A DNA stretch of 64,000 nucleotides from Paenibacillus arenosi (GTDB lineage Bacteria; Bacillota; Bacilli; Paenibacillales; Paenibacillaceae), in the NCBI RefSeq assembly GCF_014841135.1, contig NZ_JACYTN010000024.1:1-64000 (forward strand), in the 5' to 3' direction. Below the pieces are notes generated by a model, which saw nothing but the letters and a program-made list of their open reading frames with translations, was not told the DNA's origin and searched no databases. Below are positions 42,622 to 52,396 of the stretch, one piece after another. How positions within the stretch are numbered: position 1 is the first letter of the stretch; each line of letters begins with the position of its first letter. Made by a program: the position numbers and the translations under genes.

Positions 42622-43989
42622 ATGTTATCCAAACAACAGCTTAGCATCGTCGTATTTACAACCATTTCTGGATTAACGACTTCTTATCTCTTAGGCTTGC
42701 CTCTTATTCTAGGCTTTACCATTGGCTTTCTTTCGTTGCTGATATTTTCGAACAGCCGAGGAACGGACCGTCGAACCCTAATTAATGCCATTAAAGATGG
42801 AGCTTCCCGTACACAAGAAGTAATCTGGATACTGTTCATGGTCGGCTTGATTATTCCAACATGGACATTAAGCGGTACGATTCCCTATTTGATTGGCCAA
42901 GGGATTCAATGGATACATCCTGCATATATGACGACACTCACCTTCTGGTTTGCCGCATTGTTCTCCATGATGCTCGGTACCTCTACGGGAACATTGAGTG
43001 CAGTCGGAATTCCGATGATGGGGGTCGCTTCGCTTACTGGTGTTCCATTACCCATTATGGCTGGTGCCCTCGTGTCAGGTGCGTTCGTTGGGGATCGTAC
43101 ATCTCCATTTTCAAGTGCACACCGACTCGTTGCAGACTCAACGGGGACCACGGTGCGTGCACAGTATCGGTTTCTAATGCCTACGACAGGATTGGCACTA
43201 GGTTCAGCAACCGTTTTCTTTTTCATTATCGACTACATAGGAAATTGGCAGGTACCGCACTCCGCTCTACAACTCGATATCTATCGAGAACATTTTGTCT
43301 TTAGCCCATGGCTCGTTATGCCTGCTGTCGTACTTATTACTGCTATCTTGTTCCGTCTGAAGACGCGACATGCATTTATGCTATCCATCGCAGTTGCAAT
43401 TTTGGTAGGTTCCTTGCTCCAAGATGTCAGCCCATTTACCTGGCTACACAGTATGCTTCACGGCTACACCAACACGGAGCTCCCTGCCTTGCATACAAAA
43501 GGCTTATTAAATATGGTCGATCTTGTGCTGTTAATTGCTCTTGCTGGATCATTCAACGGGATTCTTGAACACACTCGATCACTAGAACCGTACATGAGTG
43601 CATTAATTGGCCACAACTCTTCCATGGCACAAGCGACTGCACGCATCGGCTTATTCGGTCTTGGCTTGGGCGCGGTCTCATGTACGCAAACATTGCCGAT
43701 CATGATGTCAGGACGCAACGTACTTCCCATATGGTCACAGCGCTTTCAGCGAGAACATTTGTCTCGGATCATATCCGATACGGCACTCGTATTTGCTGCT
43801 ATGATTCCTTGGAATATGCTCGCTGTATTATGCGCAACCATCGTAAACGTCCCGGTTCATCAGTACATTCCCTATGCCATTTTCCTTTGGAGCTTACCTT
43901 TATGGACTTTTATTGTGTCTTTAACAATAGGTTCTAGAATTGACTCGGTTGCAGTGGTGGATGCTCATCCCAAGTCTGATGCTTCTTAG
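42622..43989 (+). CDS. NhaC-family Na+/H+ antiporter-like transporter
   Basis: The product has about 11-12 membrane helices and NhaC-family sequence: GFTIGFLSLLIFSNSRG, LFSMMLGTSTGTLSAVGIPMMGVA, and the conserved SGAFVGDRTSPFSSAHRLVADSTG, a hallmark of the family. NhaC members exchange protons for sodium or, in some branches, amino acids. The frame opens at 42451, but the upstream 57 codons lack a ribosome binding site; ATG at 42622 after GAGAGG gives 455 residues, the normal length. Internal starts nearby cannot be excluded. A bidirectional terminator follows. Confidence 0.88.
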   Translation: MLSKQQLSIVVFTTISGLTTSYLLGLPLILGFTIGFLSLLIFSNSRGTDRRTLINAIKDGASRTQEVIWILFMVGLIIPTWTLSGTIPYLIGQGIQWIHPAYMTTLTFWFAALFSMMLGTSTGTLSAVGIPMMGVASLTGVPLPIMAGALVSGAFVGDRTSPFSSAHRLVADSTGTTVRAQYRFLMPTTGLALGSATVFFFIIDYIGNWQVPHSALQLDIYREHFVFSPWLVMPAVVLITAILFRLKTRHAFMLSIAVAILVGSLLQDVSPFTWLHSMLHGYTNTELPALHTKGLLNMVDLVLLIALAGSFNGILEHTRSLEPYMSALIGHNSSMAQATARIGLFGLGLGAVSCTQTLPIMMSGRNVLPIWSQRFQREHLSRIISDTALVFAAMIPWNMLAVLCATIVNVPVHQYIPYAIFLWSLPLWTFIVSLTIGSRIDSVAVVDAHPKSDAS

Positions 43990-44020
43990 CCTACTATATA
44001 ATTAGTGCTATTCATCAAAA

Positions 44021-44058
44021 AAACATCCCGTCTCACTATAAGGTGGGCGGGATGTTTT
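44021..44058. terminator. Bidirectional terminator between the antiporter gene and nadE
   Basis: AAAACATCCCG pairs with CGGGATGTTTT, extended by CAC/GTG, between convergent genes; both sides end in A/T runs. Confidence 0.88.
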
Positions 44059-44064
44059 ATGTAA

Positions 44065-44874
44065 TTATATGCCTGGAATGATAGCACGTTTATGTTCCGT
44101 TTTATTGTACTGGCGCTCAATCTTCTCCTGAACATCAGTAGGCACTTCTTTGCCTTCCAAATAGTCGCTGTTATGCTCGTAGGAAATACCAAGTTCCTTC
44201 TCATCCGTTTGACCTGCCCACAAACCTGCCGTTGGAGCCTTATCCAACACGCTCTGTGGAACGCCCAAATGACGTGCCAACTGACGAACTTGACGTTTAT
44301 TAAGTGAGGAAAGCGGTGTGATATCTACCGCGCCATCGCCCCATTTCGTATAGAAGCCTGTCAAAGCCTCAGAGGCATGGTCGGTACCAACAACTAATAA
44401 GTTCAAGTCAAACGCCAATGCATACTGCGTAACCATACGCACACGAGCTTTCACATTTCCTTTGCCTGGGATGCTAAGATGACGATACTGTCCAATTTGC
44501 TTCAACGCATGCTCGGATTCCAAGGCAATTTCATTAACCGCCTCTTCGATGTTCGTCTCAACTGTGTGTTCCAAGTGAAATGCTTTTGCTACCGCATAGC
44601 TATCTTGAATATCTTCCTGCTGGCCATAAGGCTGGAAGACGCCTAACGTCATATACGGTTGACCTGTTTCTGCCGACAATTCATCTGTCGCCTGCTTACA
44701 AAGACTTGCTGCAACTGCACTATCAATACCGCCACTAATCGCAATTAACAAACCAGATGTACCCGACTGCTTCACATATTGTTTAAGAAAATCTACGCGC
44801 TTGCGAACCTCTGCTGCTTCGTCAATTTCCTTCTGTACCCCGAATCGCTTGACGATCTCTTCCTGTAAGCTCAT
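44065..44874 (-). CDS. nadE: Ammonia-dependent NAD synthetase
   Basis: NadE makes NAD from nicotinate adenine dinucleotide, ATP and ammonia. The 269-residue product has the ATP-pyrophosphatase loop ISGGIDSAVAASL (near 45-57), RVRMVTQYALA, VGTDHASEALTGFYTKWGDGAVDITPL and the KAPTAGLWAGQTDEKELG active-site region, and lacks a glutaminase domain, as in Bacillus NadE. AAGGAG precedes the ATG by 9 bases. The bacilliredoxin gene lies 63 bases upstream with a terminator between. Confidence 0.96.
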   Translation of the reverse strand: MSLQEEIVKRFGVQKEIDEAAEVRKRVDFLKQYVKQSGTSGLLIAISGGIDSAVAASLCKQATDELSAETGQPYMTLGVFQPYGQQEDIQDSYAVAKAFHLEHTVETNIEEAVNEIALESEHALKQIGQYRHLSIPGKGNVKARVRMVTQYALAFDLNLLVVGTDHASEALTGFYTKWGDGAVDITPLSSLNKRQVRQLARHLGVPQSVLDKAPTAGLWAGQTDEKELGISYEHNSDYLEGKEVPTDVQEKIERQYNKTEHKRAIIPGI

Positions 44875-44901
44875 CTATTCTTTCTCCTTCCTTGTGCAAA
44901 A

Positions 44902-44929
44902 ATCCCCGCGCATCAAGTGCGCGGGGGAT
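44902..44929 (-). terminator. Terminator of the bacilliredoxin gene
   Basis: ATCCCCCGCGC and GCGCGGGGAT (minus strand) form a GC-rich stem with a 7-base loop, followed by TTTTTG. Confidence 0.88.
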
Positions 44930-44937
44930 ATTAGGTC

Positions 44938-45372
44938 TTAACGACAGTGCTTATCAAATGCTGCAGTCAGCTCTGCAGCAATGTCTTCAGCAGAACGGTT
45001 TTCAATGCTAAGACGCTCAATAAAATGAACCAGTTCTCCGTCCTTCATCAATGCAATCGATGGAGAAGATGGAGGATATGGTGCGAAATATTCGCGTGCC
45101 TTTGCTGTCGCTTCTTTGTCTTGTCCTGCGAATACAGTGAACAAATGATCAGGTGTAACTTCATGCTCCAATGCTTTGCGCACACCTGGACGGCATTGAC
45201 CTGCTGCACATCCGCATACAGAGTTAACAACGACAAGCGCTGTTCCCTTCGCGTTTGGAAGCTTCTCTTCTACTTGCTCTGCTGTTGTAAGCTCTTCGAT
45301 ACCCATCGAAGTAAGCTCCGTACGCATTGGTGTTACCATATCACGCATATATTGCTCAAATGACATTGACAT
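44938..45372 (-). CDS. Bacilliredoxin (BrxA/BrxB family)
   Basis: The 144-residue thioredoxin-like protein has the family's Cys-Gly-Cys active site in NSVCGCAAGQCRPG (near 52-65) and the FAGQDKEATAKAREYFAPYPPSSPSIAL segment. Bacilliredoxins remove bacillithiol from oxidised proteins, so the organism probably makes bacillithiol. AGGAG lies 10 bases before the ATG; an ATG two codons later is an alternative. It has its own terminator. Distinguishing BrxA from BrxB is not possible by eye. Confidence 0.93.
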   Translation of the reverse strand: MSMSFEQYMRDMVTPMRTELTSMGIEELTTAEQVEEKLPNAKGTALVVVNSVCGCAAGQCRPGVRKALEHEVTPDHLFTVFAGQDKEATAKAREYFAPYPPSSPSIALMKDGELVHFIERLSIENRSAEDIAAELTAAFDKHCR

Positions 45373-45499
45373 CTCACATTCACTCCTACATAAATAGATT
45401 CCGATAGAACGCCCTCCCGTTCTATATCGACTCTATTGTAACGAAGCACCATTGCGAAATGCAAACAAAATCCGAACAATCCATAATTACTGTTCCTAT

Positions 45500-45622
45500 T
45501 TAAGTAGAAGGACGATTTGGCCCATTCAACTTTTTATCAATACCAACATTTCCTCCGGCACGTGACTTCCGTGCCTGATTTTCCTTATCTTGCTGCTGCT
45601 GAGCTTTTGAATCTTCAGACAT
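45500..45622 (-). CDS. Small hydrophilic protein, 40 residues
   Basis: A short frame with an excellent ribosome binding site (AAAGGAGG, 8 bases from ATG). The product begins MSEDSKAQQQQDKENQARKS and ends GIDKKLNGPNRPST; it is highly charged, with Gln and Asn, and lacks hydrophobic stretches. It looks like a natively unfolded peptide, as small spore or stress peptides often are, but I do not recognise a family. It lies 36 bases downstream of the membrane-protein gene start region, in the gap before the bacilliredoxin gene, on the same strand. Confidence 0.6.
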   Translation of the reverse strand: MSEDSKAQQQQDKENQARKSRAGGNVGIDKKLNGPNRPST

Positions 45623-45658
45623 AAGATAAGCCTCCTTTCTCCTGCATAATCACACGTA

Positions 45659-46396
45659 TTATGTGCTTTCTGCAGCAGACTTATCCTCCATAACAGGCTG
45701 TTCCTTCATTTTCATCATCCAATAACCAAGCAATAGTAAGCCTATAAACACCCACTGTATGGTAGACAACCCCAATGTTGTCTTAACTTGTACGGAAGTA
45801 AAGCTAATCAGCATACCCAACACTCCACTTACGATTAGCGTCCAACGCGCATCTTCCCCTGTACCTAGAGCACTTCTGCGCAGCCACAAACCAGCTAGCA
45901 GCAGAATACACCATATCGACTCGAATGGTGGAAGTGCAGCCGCTAATGTAGGAGGCAAAGGGAACGGAGTGTATCCTTCAGGTGTCATGCCTGCATAAGC
46001 ATAAATAAACCCGTATACGGCTACCGCAAACAATGCACCATGCGCAGTCAGATCTGCAAGAATTTGAAGCCTTATTTGCTGTTTGCGAGCAAAATACACA
46101 GTCCAAGCCACCAAACCAATGATCATGAGCACATTTCCATTCCATGATGTACCTTGTAAAAAGAGTAATGCTTTAGGCTGCTGCCATAATATCGAAGGCG
46201 CATCCCATAAATACCCGAATTTTTCGTTTAAGATAACAACAAGCAATATGGTTAACATCCAATCGGTGTAGCCACGAAGCTTTATCCCCTCTAACCTTAG
46301 ACGCAGAAGCATGACTCCACCTGCCAATACCAAGGCAACCAACAAAATAAACAAGTCAATTTGTAACGTTAATGAACCTAGTTGTATCGCTCCCAC
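45659..46396 (-). CDS. Polytopic membrane protein of unknown function
   Basis: The 245-residue protein has about seven membrane helices from residue 12 on (DLFILLVALVLAGGVMLL; WMLTILLVVILNE; VLMIIGLVAWTVYF; FESIWCILLLAGLWL; LIVSGVLGMLISF; WVFIGLLLLGYWM) and a charged C-terminal tail. The layout of the first helices recalls prolipoprotein diacylglyceryl transferase, but the conserved Arg/Glu motifs of that enzyme are not seen, so no function is given. The start is GTG at 46396 with GGAGG 6 bases upstream. It precedes the 40-residue small protein gene. Confidence 0.8.
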   Translation of the reverse strand: MGAIQLGSLTLQIDLFILLVALVLAGGVMLLRLRLEGIKLRGYTDWMLTILLVVILNEKFGYLWDAPSILWQQPKALLFLQGTSWNGNVLMIIGLVAWTVYFARKQQIRLQILADLTAHGALFAVAVYGFIYAYAGMTPEGYTPFPLPPTLAAALPPFESIWCILLLAGLWLRRSALGTGEDARWTLIVSGVLGMLISFTSVQVKTTLGLSTIQWVFIGLLLLGYWMMKMKEQPVMEDKSAAEST

Positions 46397-46477
46397 AATC
46401 GACCTCCATATATGGATTCACAGTTCAATCTTTTTACATATCATAACATAACAACAATATCCACTCATCCGATATAA

Positions 46478-48259
46478 CTAACTAATACGGGATGTCTCTC
46501 CAGATGTATCATTTATACTTGGCGAAGGTACAACACTGATACACTTCTCATATGCTGCATTGGCTTCAACTTGAAAAGACACGATAAATGTCGTTCCACG
46601 GCCAATCTCAGAATCAATGCTTATAACACCTCCATGCCGTTCGACAATACTCAAGCATAACGGCAAACCCAAACCTGTCCCCTTCGCCTTCGTTGTATAG
46701 AAAGGCTCAAACATTCGCTCTTGAACCGCGACAGGAATCCCTAGTCCGTTATCACGAACAATGAGCTCTACTACACCTTCATGAAATCTTGTTTGTATCG
46801 TTAACACGCCCTTTGGCTCCATGGATTCCATCGCATTGCGTGCCAAGTTCAGCAGCAATTGCTTCATTTCCTTCGAATTAATGAGTAGCTCAGGAACATC
46901 TTCAGCAAGCTGCAAATGAATCTCTTGTCCACGCATATTGGCATCTGCCCATAGCAAGGGACTAATATTGGAGATAATATCGTGCAAATGCATGAATTCC
47001 TTTTCCACGATTCGATTTTGCGCTAGCGATAAAAAGTCGTTAATAATCATATTTGCACGATCTAATTCTTCCATTACAATCGCATAATAATCATTGAGAT
47101 GTTCCGGGCTCTTACGCTGCATCAATTGAATAAAGCCACGTACAACAGCCATAGGATTTCGGATCTCATGTGTAATACTAGCTGCCATTTGCCCCACTAA
47201 ACTCAAGCGTTCCATGTTCCCCATTTCGGCTCTCAGTTGCGATAACTCCGTAATATCATGAGCCATTCCTACAGCACCAACAATTTCTCCGCTTTCCTGA
47301 TTCCGCATAGAGGCAGTACGAACGAGATATTTCCGATTAAAATGCTGGATCACCTCAGATTGCGGCGGCTCTCCACTCAATACGCGACCAAGCATGAAAT
47401 CGTCTTTGGATAATAGCTCATATTCTTCAGAGAACGAATAATAGCAGCGACCAATAATATCAACATTAGTAAGCAGTGGATTGTACTGCTGCAGCATACG
47501 AAGCATCATTTGATTAACAGCAGTAATTCGCGCATTAGCGTCCACAGCAAGTACAGCCAATGGTGTCTCATCGATAAGTTGATGCATCTTCTGTGCCTCT
47601 TGTCGATACTGACGCCATACCATTTGATATCCCTGCTGAAGAAATGCCTTCTCACGAACGTACTCCATCATGTAAATAATCGCGCACGAAGCACATAAGA
47701 ACACCGTTGCATACATGCCCATAAACAATAAAATATGCGTTTGCATCTGGATATGATGATCCCATAAGCTTAATGAATAAATAATGAAATGAAGCAGCAT
47801 TCCTAGCGAAGCAACACCCATGAGCATGAGTATTCGCTTAGGAGCACTAGATTGCTGGAAGTAATTAAGCATTAAAAATAAAAGAGGAGCAACATATAGC
47901 AGTGAATCCGACCACCATATGTAATGATCATGCCATGCGTGCATCATGAGCATAACAATGATGTACATCGCCGTTAACATAATCCCTACCCGATAACCTC
48001 CATATAGGAAACCAACCATGAACGGGATAAGGCGAAAATCAAACGGAAGATTCGTCTCGGGGAAATACATAAATGAGAACAACATACAAAAAAGTAACGA
48101 CAACGCTGAAAACAGAAAGAGATATACATGCGCTCTTCCTATACGCTCTGGCCGCATCAAGCAAATATGGTAAGTAAAAGCCGGAAAATAAGCGATCAAC
48201 ACTTGTAGCAATGTATCTTTGAATGCGACGTACAATGTGTCCTTGAAAGCAGCGAACAT
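46478..48259 (-). CDS. Membrane sensor histidine kinase, KinB-like
   Basis: The 593-residue protein has about six membrane helices in its first 200 residues (5TM sensor type with FRLIPFMVGFLYGGYRVGI), a PAS domain (about 230-350), the phosphoacceptor His in SITHEIRNPMAVVRGF (near 370) and an ATP-binding domain with LLLNLARNAMES, DNGLGIP and KGTGLGLPLC. This layout matches KinB, which feeds the sporulation phosphorelay. No response regulator gene is adjacent, as expected for an orphan sporulation kinase. ATG at 48259 is chosen; TTG alternatives up to 48280 overlap the only GGAG motif. Confidence 0.88.
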   Translation of the reverse strand: MFAAFKDTLYVAFKDTLLQVLIAYFPAFTYHICLMRPERIGRAHVYLFLFSALSLLFCMLFSFMYFPETNLPFDFRLIPFMVGFLYGGYRVGIMLTAMYIIVMLMMHAWHDHYIWWSDSLLYVAPLLFLMLNYFQQSSAPKRILMLMGVASLGMLLHFIIYSLSLWDHHIQMQTHILLFMGMYATVFLCASCAIIYMMEYVREKAFLQQGYQMVWRQYRQEAQKMHQLIDETPLAVLAVDANARITAVNQMMLRMLQQYNPLLTNVDIIGRCYYSFSEEYELLSKDDFMLGRVLSGEPPQSEVIQHFNRKYLVRTASMRNQESGEIVGAVGMAHDITELSQLRAEMGNMERLSLVGQMAASITHEIRNPMAVVRGFIQLMQRKSPEHLNDYYAIVMEELDRANMIINDFLSLAQNRIVEKEFMHLHDIISNISPLLWADANMRGQEIHLQLAEDVPELLINSKEMKQLLLNLARNAMESMEPKGVLTIQTRFHEGVVELIVRDNGLGIPVAVQERMFEPFYTTKAKGTGLGLPLCLSIVERHGGVISIDSEIGRGTTFIVSFQVEANAAYEKCISVVPSPSINDTSGETSRIS

Positions 48260-48486
48260 GGTTATCGTTATCAACTCCAATAGTTATCGTTGATTTTTTC
48301 CCTGATTAAACCATAAAATGCTGTCGTTGTACAACAATAATGTTGAAATTTTTAGATATTTTTTAACAAAACTCTGCAACCTACAGCAACCTTCAACAAA
48401 AAACTACACCAACCATTAACTTGTTCAATCAGCAAAATGAAGGGTACAATAGGGAAAAAGAAACGTTTACGCATAAGGAGATGGCT

Positions 48487-49752
48487 ATGCAAGCAGATGT
48501 AGTAGTAATCGGTGGAGGACCTTCTGGACTAATGGCGTCTATCGCAGCAGCAGAACAAGGCGCCCAAGTAGTACTTATAGATAAAGGAGACAAGCTAGGT
48601 CGTAAACTAGCCATTAGTGGCGGAGGTCGCTGCAACGTTACAAATAATAAATCACGCGAGGAATTTATTCGCTATGTGCCTGGTAATGGGCGGTTCTTAT
48701 ACAGCGCATGGAATCATTTTAATCCCGAGCTTATTATTGCTTTTTTCGAAAATCTTGGTATTAAGCTCAAGGAAGAGGACAACGGAAGAATGTTCCCTGT
48801 TTCGGACAAAGCTAAGACGGTCGTCGACGCCTTAATAGGAGAAGTTCGCAAACTGGGTGTTACGATTCGGACCATGTCTCCTGTTGACCATGTTCGCTAC
48901 GATGAGGAAGGAGTAAGCGGCGTTCAATTACGAGACGGCACGTACATTCATACAAAGTCCGTTATTATCGCAAGTGGTGGAAAGTCTGTTCCACAAACAG
49001 GCTCTACTGGAGATGGATATGCATGGGCAGAAGCAGCAGGTCATACGATAACCGAACTGTTCCCGACAGAAGTTCCACTCACCTCGAATGCTTCCTTTAT
49101 TCGAGAAGGTTCTCTACAGGGACTCTCACTTCGTGATATTGAGTTGACCGTATGGAACGATCGCAGTAAGAAGCTCGTTCAGCATGAGGGTGATATGATA
49201 TTCACTCACTTTGGCCTATCAGGACCAGCTGTACTGCGCTGTAGTCAGTATGTCGTGAAGGAGCTAAAACGTACTGGCTTATCTACCGTGCTGCTCACAA
49301 TCGACTTGAAGCCTAATGAATCAGAAGAGCAGCTTGCCAGCTATCTTATGAAGCTTTGCCGTTTGGAGCCAAAGAAGGCAATCAAAAATATTTTGAAGCA
49401 AGCTATCCCAGAGCGCATGCTGCCCGTCTTATGTAAAATGGCTGAATTGGATGAGTCTATTACCTATGATAATATTCCTAAGCAGCCTTGGCTTAAGTTT
49501 TGTCAGCTAGTCAAAGCATTTCCGATTAAAATAAGTGGTACCAAATCAATCGAAGAAGCATTTGTCACTGGCGGTGGAGTGAATCTAAAAGAAATTGATC
49601 CTAAATCTATGCAATCGCGCTTGAAGCCGGGACTTTTCTTTTGCGGAGAAATTCTAGATATACACGGTTACACCGGCGGCTATAATATTACAGCAGCATT
49701 CGCTACCGGATATACAGCAGGCATGCATGCCGGACAACTTCACCAACAGTAA
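48487..49752 (+). CDS. HI0933/YtfP-family flavoprotein (NAD(P)/FAD-dependent oxidoreductase)
   Basis: The 421-residue product has an N-terminal FAD-binding motif [46 protein letters not shown] (shown in part: [21 protein letters not shown]), an inserted middle domain and the C-terminal [20 protein letters not shown]. These are diagnostic of the HI0933/BaiN family, flavoproteins of uncertain substrate, some of which reduce bile-acid enones. ATG at 48487 lies 6 bases after AAGGAG; earlier in-frame ATGs overlap or lack that motif. Confidence 0.9.
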   Translation: MQADVVVIGGGPSGLMASIAAAEQGAQVVLIDKGDKLGRKLAISGGGRCNVTNNKSREEFIRYVPGNGRFLYSAWNHFNPELIIAFFENLGIKLKEEDNGRMFPVSDKAKTVVDALIGEVRKLGVTIRTMSPVDHVRYDEEGVSGVQLRDGTYIHTKSVIIASGGKSVPQTGSTGDGYAWAEAAGHTITELFPTEVPLTSNASFIREGSLQGLSLRDIELTVWNDRSKKLVQHEGDMIFTHFGLSGPAVLRCSQYVVKELKRTGLSTVLLTIDLKPNESEEQLASYLMKLCRLEPKKAIKNILKQAIPERMLPVLCKMAELDESITYDNIPKQPWLKFCQLVKAFPIKISGTKSIEEAFVTGGGVNLKEIDPKSMQSRLKPGLFFCGEILDIHGYTGGYNITAAFATGYTAGMHAGQLHQQ

Positions 49753-49783
49753 GCTGAGTAAGTAAATACGAATTATAAACAAC

Positions 49784-49853
49784 TTCTCCTCGCTTCCTAG
49801 CAGACGACTATAGATATCAAATCTACTGTAAGCTGCAGCAAAGGCGAGGAGAA
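49784..49853 (+). terminator. Long inverted repeat after the flavoprotein gene
   Basis: TTCTCCTCGC (49784-49793) and GCGAGGAGAA (49844-49853) are exact inverted copies around a 50-base loop. It may act as a terminator, although no T-run follows. Confidence 0.4.
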
Positions 49854-49926
49854 ATGTAATTGCATTTGATTACTGGTGTATTCTTCATTTCTTAATTCAT
49901 ATTGCCATTACGTACTAAATTACATC

Positions 49927-50331
49927 CTACAAGTGAATGCCGCCTTGGAATTGATTCGTATGCTCATCATTCCAACCCGTCGCCTCTTCATCGCGATGCG
50001 ACAGATCATCCCCGGTCGGATCAATCGTGCTGTAGCTCTCACGATCCACCCAATCCTCATTCACAATATGCGCAGGAATCGGAATACAATCGATTCCATA
50101 AGCACTATTCATCACAGCTGTCTCGGTAAGAGGGGCTTCTTCAATTAATTGCCCACCATGGGCTTCCGCAATTTCTAACGCAGAGGTCAAGTCTTGGCGT
50201 TCAATGTGAATATGAAGACAATCACCGCTAGGCTCTATCACCGCATCATATCCCAGCTCTGACAATGTATCTTGTGCTAATTGCGTTGCACTGCTAGTAC
50301 CAAATCGGAATCGTATTACAGCCTGATGCAT
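49927..50331 (-). CDS. Conserved hypothetical protein
   Basis: The 134-residue product has no signal peptide or membrane helix. Its first half looks like a small alpha/beta domain (MHQAVIRFRFGTSSATQLAQDTLSELGYDAVIEPSG...LHIHIERQDLTSALEIAEAHGG), its second half is acidic and unstructured-looking. AGGAGG lies 8 bases before the ATG at 50331; the longer frame to 50385 has no site. It follows ecsB by 57 bases on the same strand and may be part of that operon. The family is not recognised. Confidence 0.7.
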   Translation of the reverse strand: MHQAVIRFRFGTSSATQLAQDTLSELGYDAVIEPSGDCLHIHIERQDLTSALEIAEAHGGQLIEEAPLTETAVMNSAYGIDCIPIPAHIVNEDWVDRESYSTIDPTGDDLSHRDEEATGWNDEHTNQFQGGIHL

Positions 50332-50387
50332 CGTAGATGCCTCCTGTCTGCTAGTTTCGTCCCTTACTATTCCCAGCAATAACAAGA

Positions 50388-51677
50388 TTATACCGATGTG
50401 TCAGCTTTAGGACGCTCAAAGCTCCACCCACGCAAGGACAGATAAGCACGCCCAACGAATGGCAATACAATAGTTCCTAGGACAGCCGCCATACATACGA
50501 TCAACAGGCTCCCCGAACCTACAACAATACCTGTCGTTATCCCCCATACTAGACCGCCTAATGCAGCATTTACCGTTACAAAATGCTCAGCCGCCTTCCA
50601 CAATACTTCACTACGGAACTGAAATAAACACCAGTACTCGCCTGTGACAAGACTTTTCCAGTACATATGCAGCCAAAAACTAACGATAACGACTAGAAAC
50701 GGAATAACCCCGAATAACATCAAAGGTTCCTCTAATCCAGTCGCCACAATAGCTGCAGTACCTACACCTACAATCTTCATAAAAAGAAATAATGAGGCTT
50801 TATTGCGCCATAGCGTCTTAACTGCCAATGGCCCCAGTTTGTCATCTCTATTGCGCTTTAGTCGCTTCCAATAGCCAGATTGTCGGAACACCCATGTTCG
50901 CTTACGGTTTCTGCGGCCCGTCTGCTCAACAGCTTGGGACAATACCGCCTGCGCAAAACTTCCCTTCTGCTTGGCCTCTGCCGCTGCATCCTTTTCGAAG
51001 CTCGCTCGCTCCCTCAATCGCCAGCGTAAGAGAGGCATAGATAGTAAGACGACAACGATTATACCAGCAAGAGCAATCCAGCCCGATGTATCGAACTGCA
51101 CAAGCCAAATGAGCAATCCGAACAACAGCGTGATAGCTATCATTTGCGCCACTTTCCCTACTACACGTCTCCAGCCATGCAAATGCACTCGAAGCCAATG
51201 TTCAGTTAAAGCCTGAAGCCAAGACAATGATAACGTGCATAAAGCTGCCGTTACTATGAGTGAGGTGGGCATAGCATATCCTCGCACGAACCATGGCAAA
51301 AGAATAATAATCGAGAAGGCGATCATCCCTAACTGTCTGACCACAAACTCCACCATGCCAAATCGTACAAGTGTACGAATCCATTCTTGCCGCTGAATTA
51401 AAAAGAGCTTATCCGCTGCTTCCACCCATACACGAAGCTCTCCCATAAACACAAGGCTCAGCAATGGAGTGAACCAAACGAACACAGGCAGTTGAAGCAC
51501 TGCCCCAGATAGCGGTTCGTTCCACCAAGTCCAATAAACCGCAGCAACAAATATAAGAGCAGGAACTACGACATAAAGAGCAACTACCCAATCAGGAATC
51601 ACAAGTCTGATCGAGTCCCATTGATATCGCATAAAGGTCTTCCATCTCCGTATAGCTAACCCTCTAGCTGTCTTCAT
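50388..51677 (-). CDS. ecsB: ABC transporter permease EcsB
   Basis: The 429-residue membrane protein has about eight to ten helices and EcsB-like order: a long N-terminal domain (YVVVPALIFVAAVYWTWW), a central hydrophilic loop with Lys/Arg (RRNRKRTWVFRQSGYWKRLKRNRDDKLGPL), and C-terminal helices ending FVGRAYLSLRGWSFERP. In Bacillus, EcsAB affects protein secretion, competence and membrane proteolysis. Its ATG overlaps the ecsA stop by 4 bases. The name follows from gene order with ecsA and family pattern. Confidence 0.83.
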   Translation of the reverse strand: MKTARGLAIRRWKTFMRYQWDSIRLVIPDWVVALYVVVPALIFVAAVYWTWWNEPLSGAVLQLPVFVWFTPLLSLVFMGELRVWVEAADKLFLIQRQEWIRTLVRFGMVEFVVRQLGMIAFSIIILLPWFVRGYAMPTSLIVTAALCTLSLSWLQALTEHWLRVHLHGWRRVVGKVAQMIAITLLFGLLIWLVQFDTSGWIALAGIIVVVLLSMPLLRWRLRERASFEKDAAAEAKQKGSFAQAVLSQAVEQTGRRNRKRTWVFRQSGYWKRLKRNRDDKLGPLAVKTLWRNKASLFLFMKIVGVGTAAIVATGLEEPLMLFGVIPFLVVIVSFWLHMYWKSLVTGEYWCLFQFRSEVLWKAAEHFVTVNAALGGLVWGITTGIVVGSGSLLIVCMAAVLGTIVLPFVGRAYLSLRGWSFERPKADTSV

Positions 51678-52372
51678 GTCAGTACCTCAAAGCAATCCAT
51701 TAAGCTGCCATTGGGCAAGCCAGCTCGATGGCGGATATCTTGTAGTGTGCCATGTGCAACAACAGCTCCCTGTTGAATAAGCACGAATCGATCACAAATG
51801 CGTTCGGCAGTGTCCAATACATGGGTACTCATCAATACACCCGCTCCGCGTTCACGTTCACTTTTCAACTTATCTAACCATATTCGCGTTGCTCTAGGGT
51901 CCAAGCCTACAAAAGGCTCATCTACAATGTAAAGAGGAGGCCTGAGCAAGAAAGCAATAATGAGCATCATTTTCTGCCGCATCCCCTTAGAGAAACTACC
52001 AGGCAGATGATGAATAACGTCGAGCATCCCAAATTCCTCGATAAGCGGCATGGCTCGCTCTTTCAATTCCTTGTCACTCAAATCATGAGAAGCACCTGCC
52101 AGTTCCAAGTGCTCCCATAACGTCATCGTATCGTAATACTCCGGCTGTTCTGGAACATATGCATAAGAACCACTGCCGGATCCAATGTGAATGCTTCCCT
52201 TTACGTGCTGCATAATACCTAAGATCGATTTGATCGTTGTACTTTTCCCAGCACCGTTTGGGCCGATAAGACCAACTAGTTCCCCAGGTTGAACATCAAA
52301 TTTGATCGCAGAAATCTTGCTATCGCCTGCTTCGTATCCTGCTTCCATTAGGTCAACTTGAAGCACTGTCAT
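51674..52372 (-). CDS. ecsA: ABC transporter ATP-binding protein EcsA
   Basis: The 232-residue ATPase has Walker A GPNGAGKST (near 37), Q-loop in YVPEQPEYYDTMTLWEHL, signature SFSKGMRQKM (near 133), Walker B LYIVDEPFVGLDPRA and the switch STHVLDTAERICDRFVL. This matches EcsA, the partner of the EcsB permease encoded next. GGAGG is 9 bases before the ATG. The quinone oxidoreductase gene ends 25 bases upstream of it on the same strand. Confidence 0.87.
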   Translation of the reverse strand: MTVLQVDLMEAGYEAGDSKISAIKFDVQPGELVGLIGPNGAGKSTTIKSILGIMQHVKGSIHIGSGSGSYAYVPEQPEYYDTMTLWEHLELAGASHDLSDKELKERAMPLIEEFGMLDVIHHLPGSFSKGMRQKMMLIIAFLLRPPLYIVDEPFVGLDPRATRIWLDKLKSERERGAGVLMSTHVLDTAERICDRFVLIQQGAVVAHGTLQDIRHRAGLPNGSLMDCFEVLT

Positions 52373-52396
52373 ATTGTTCTTCCTCCCATAGTGAAA

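Noticed and set aside
51202-51591. Short minus-strand frames inside ecsB
   Set aside because: They are shifted-frame readings of a membrane protein gene without start signals.
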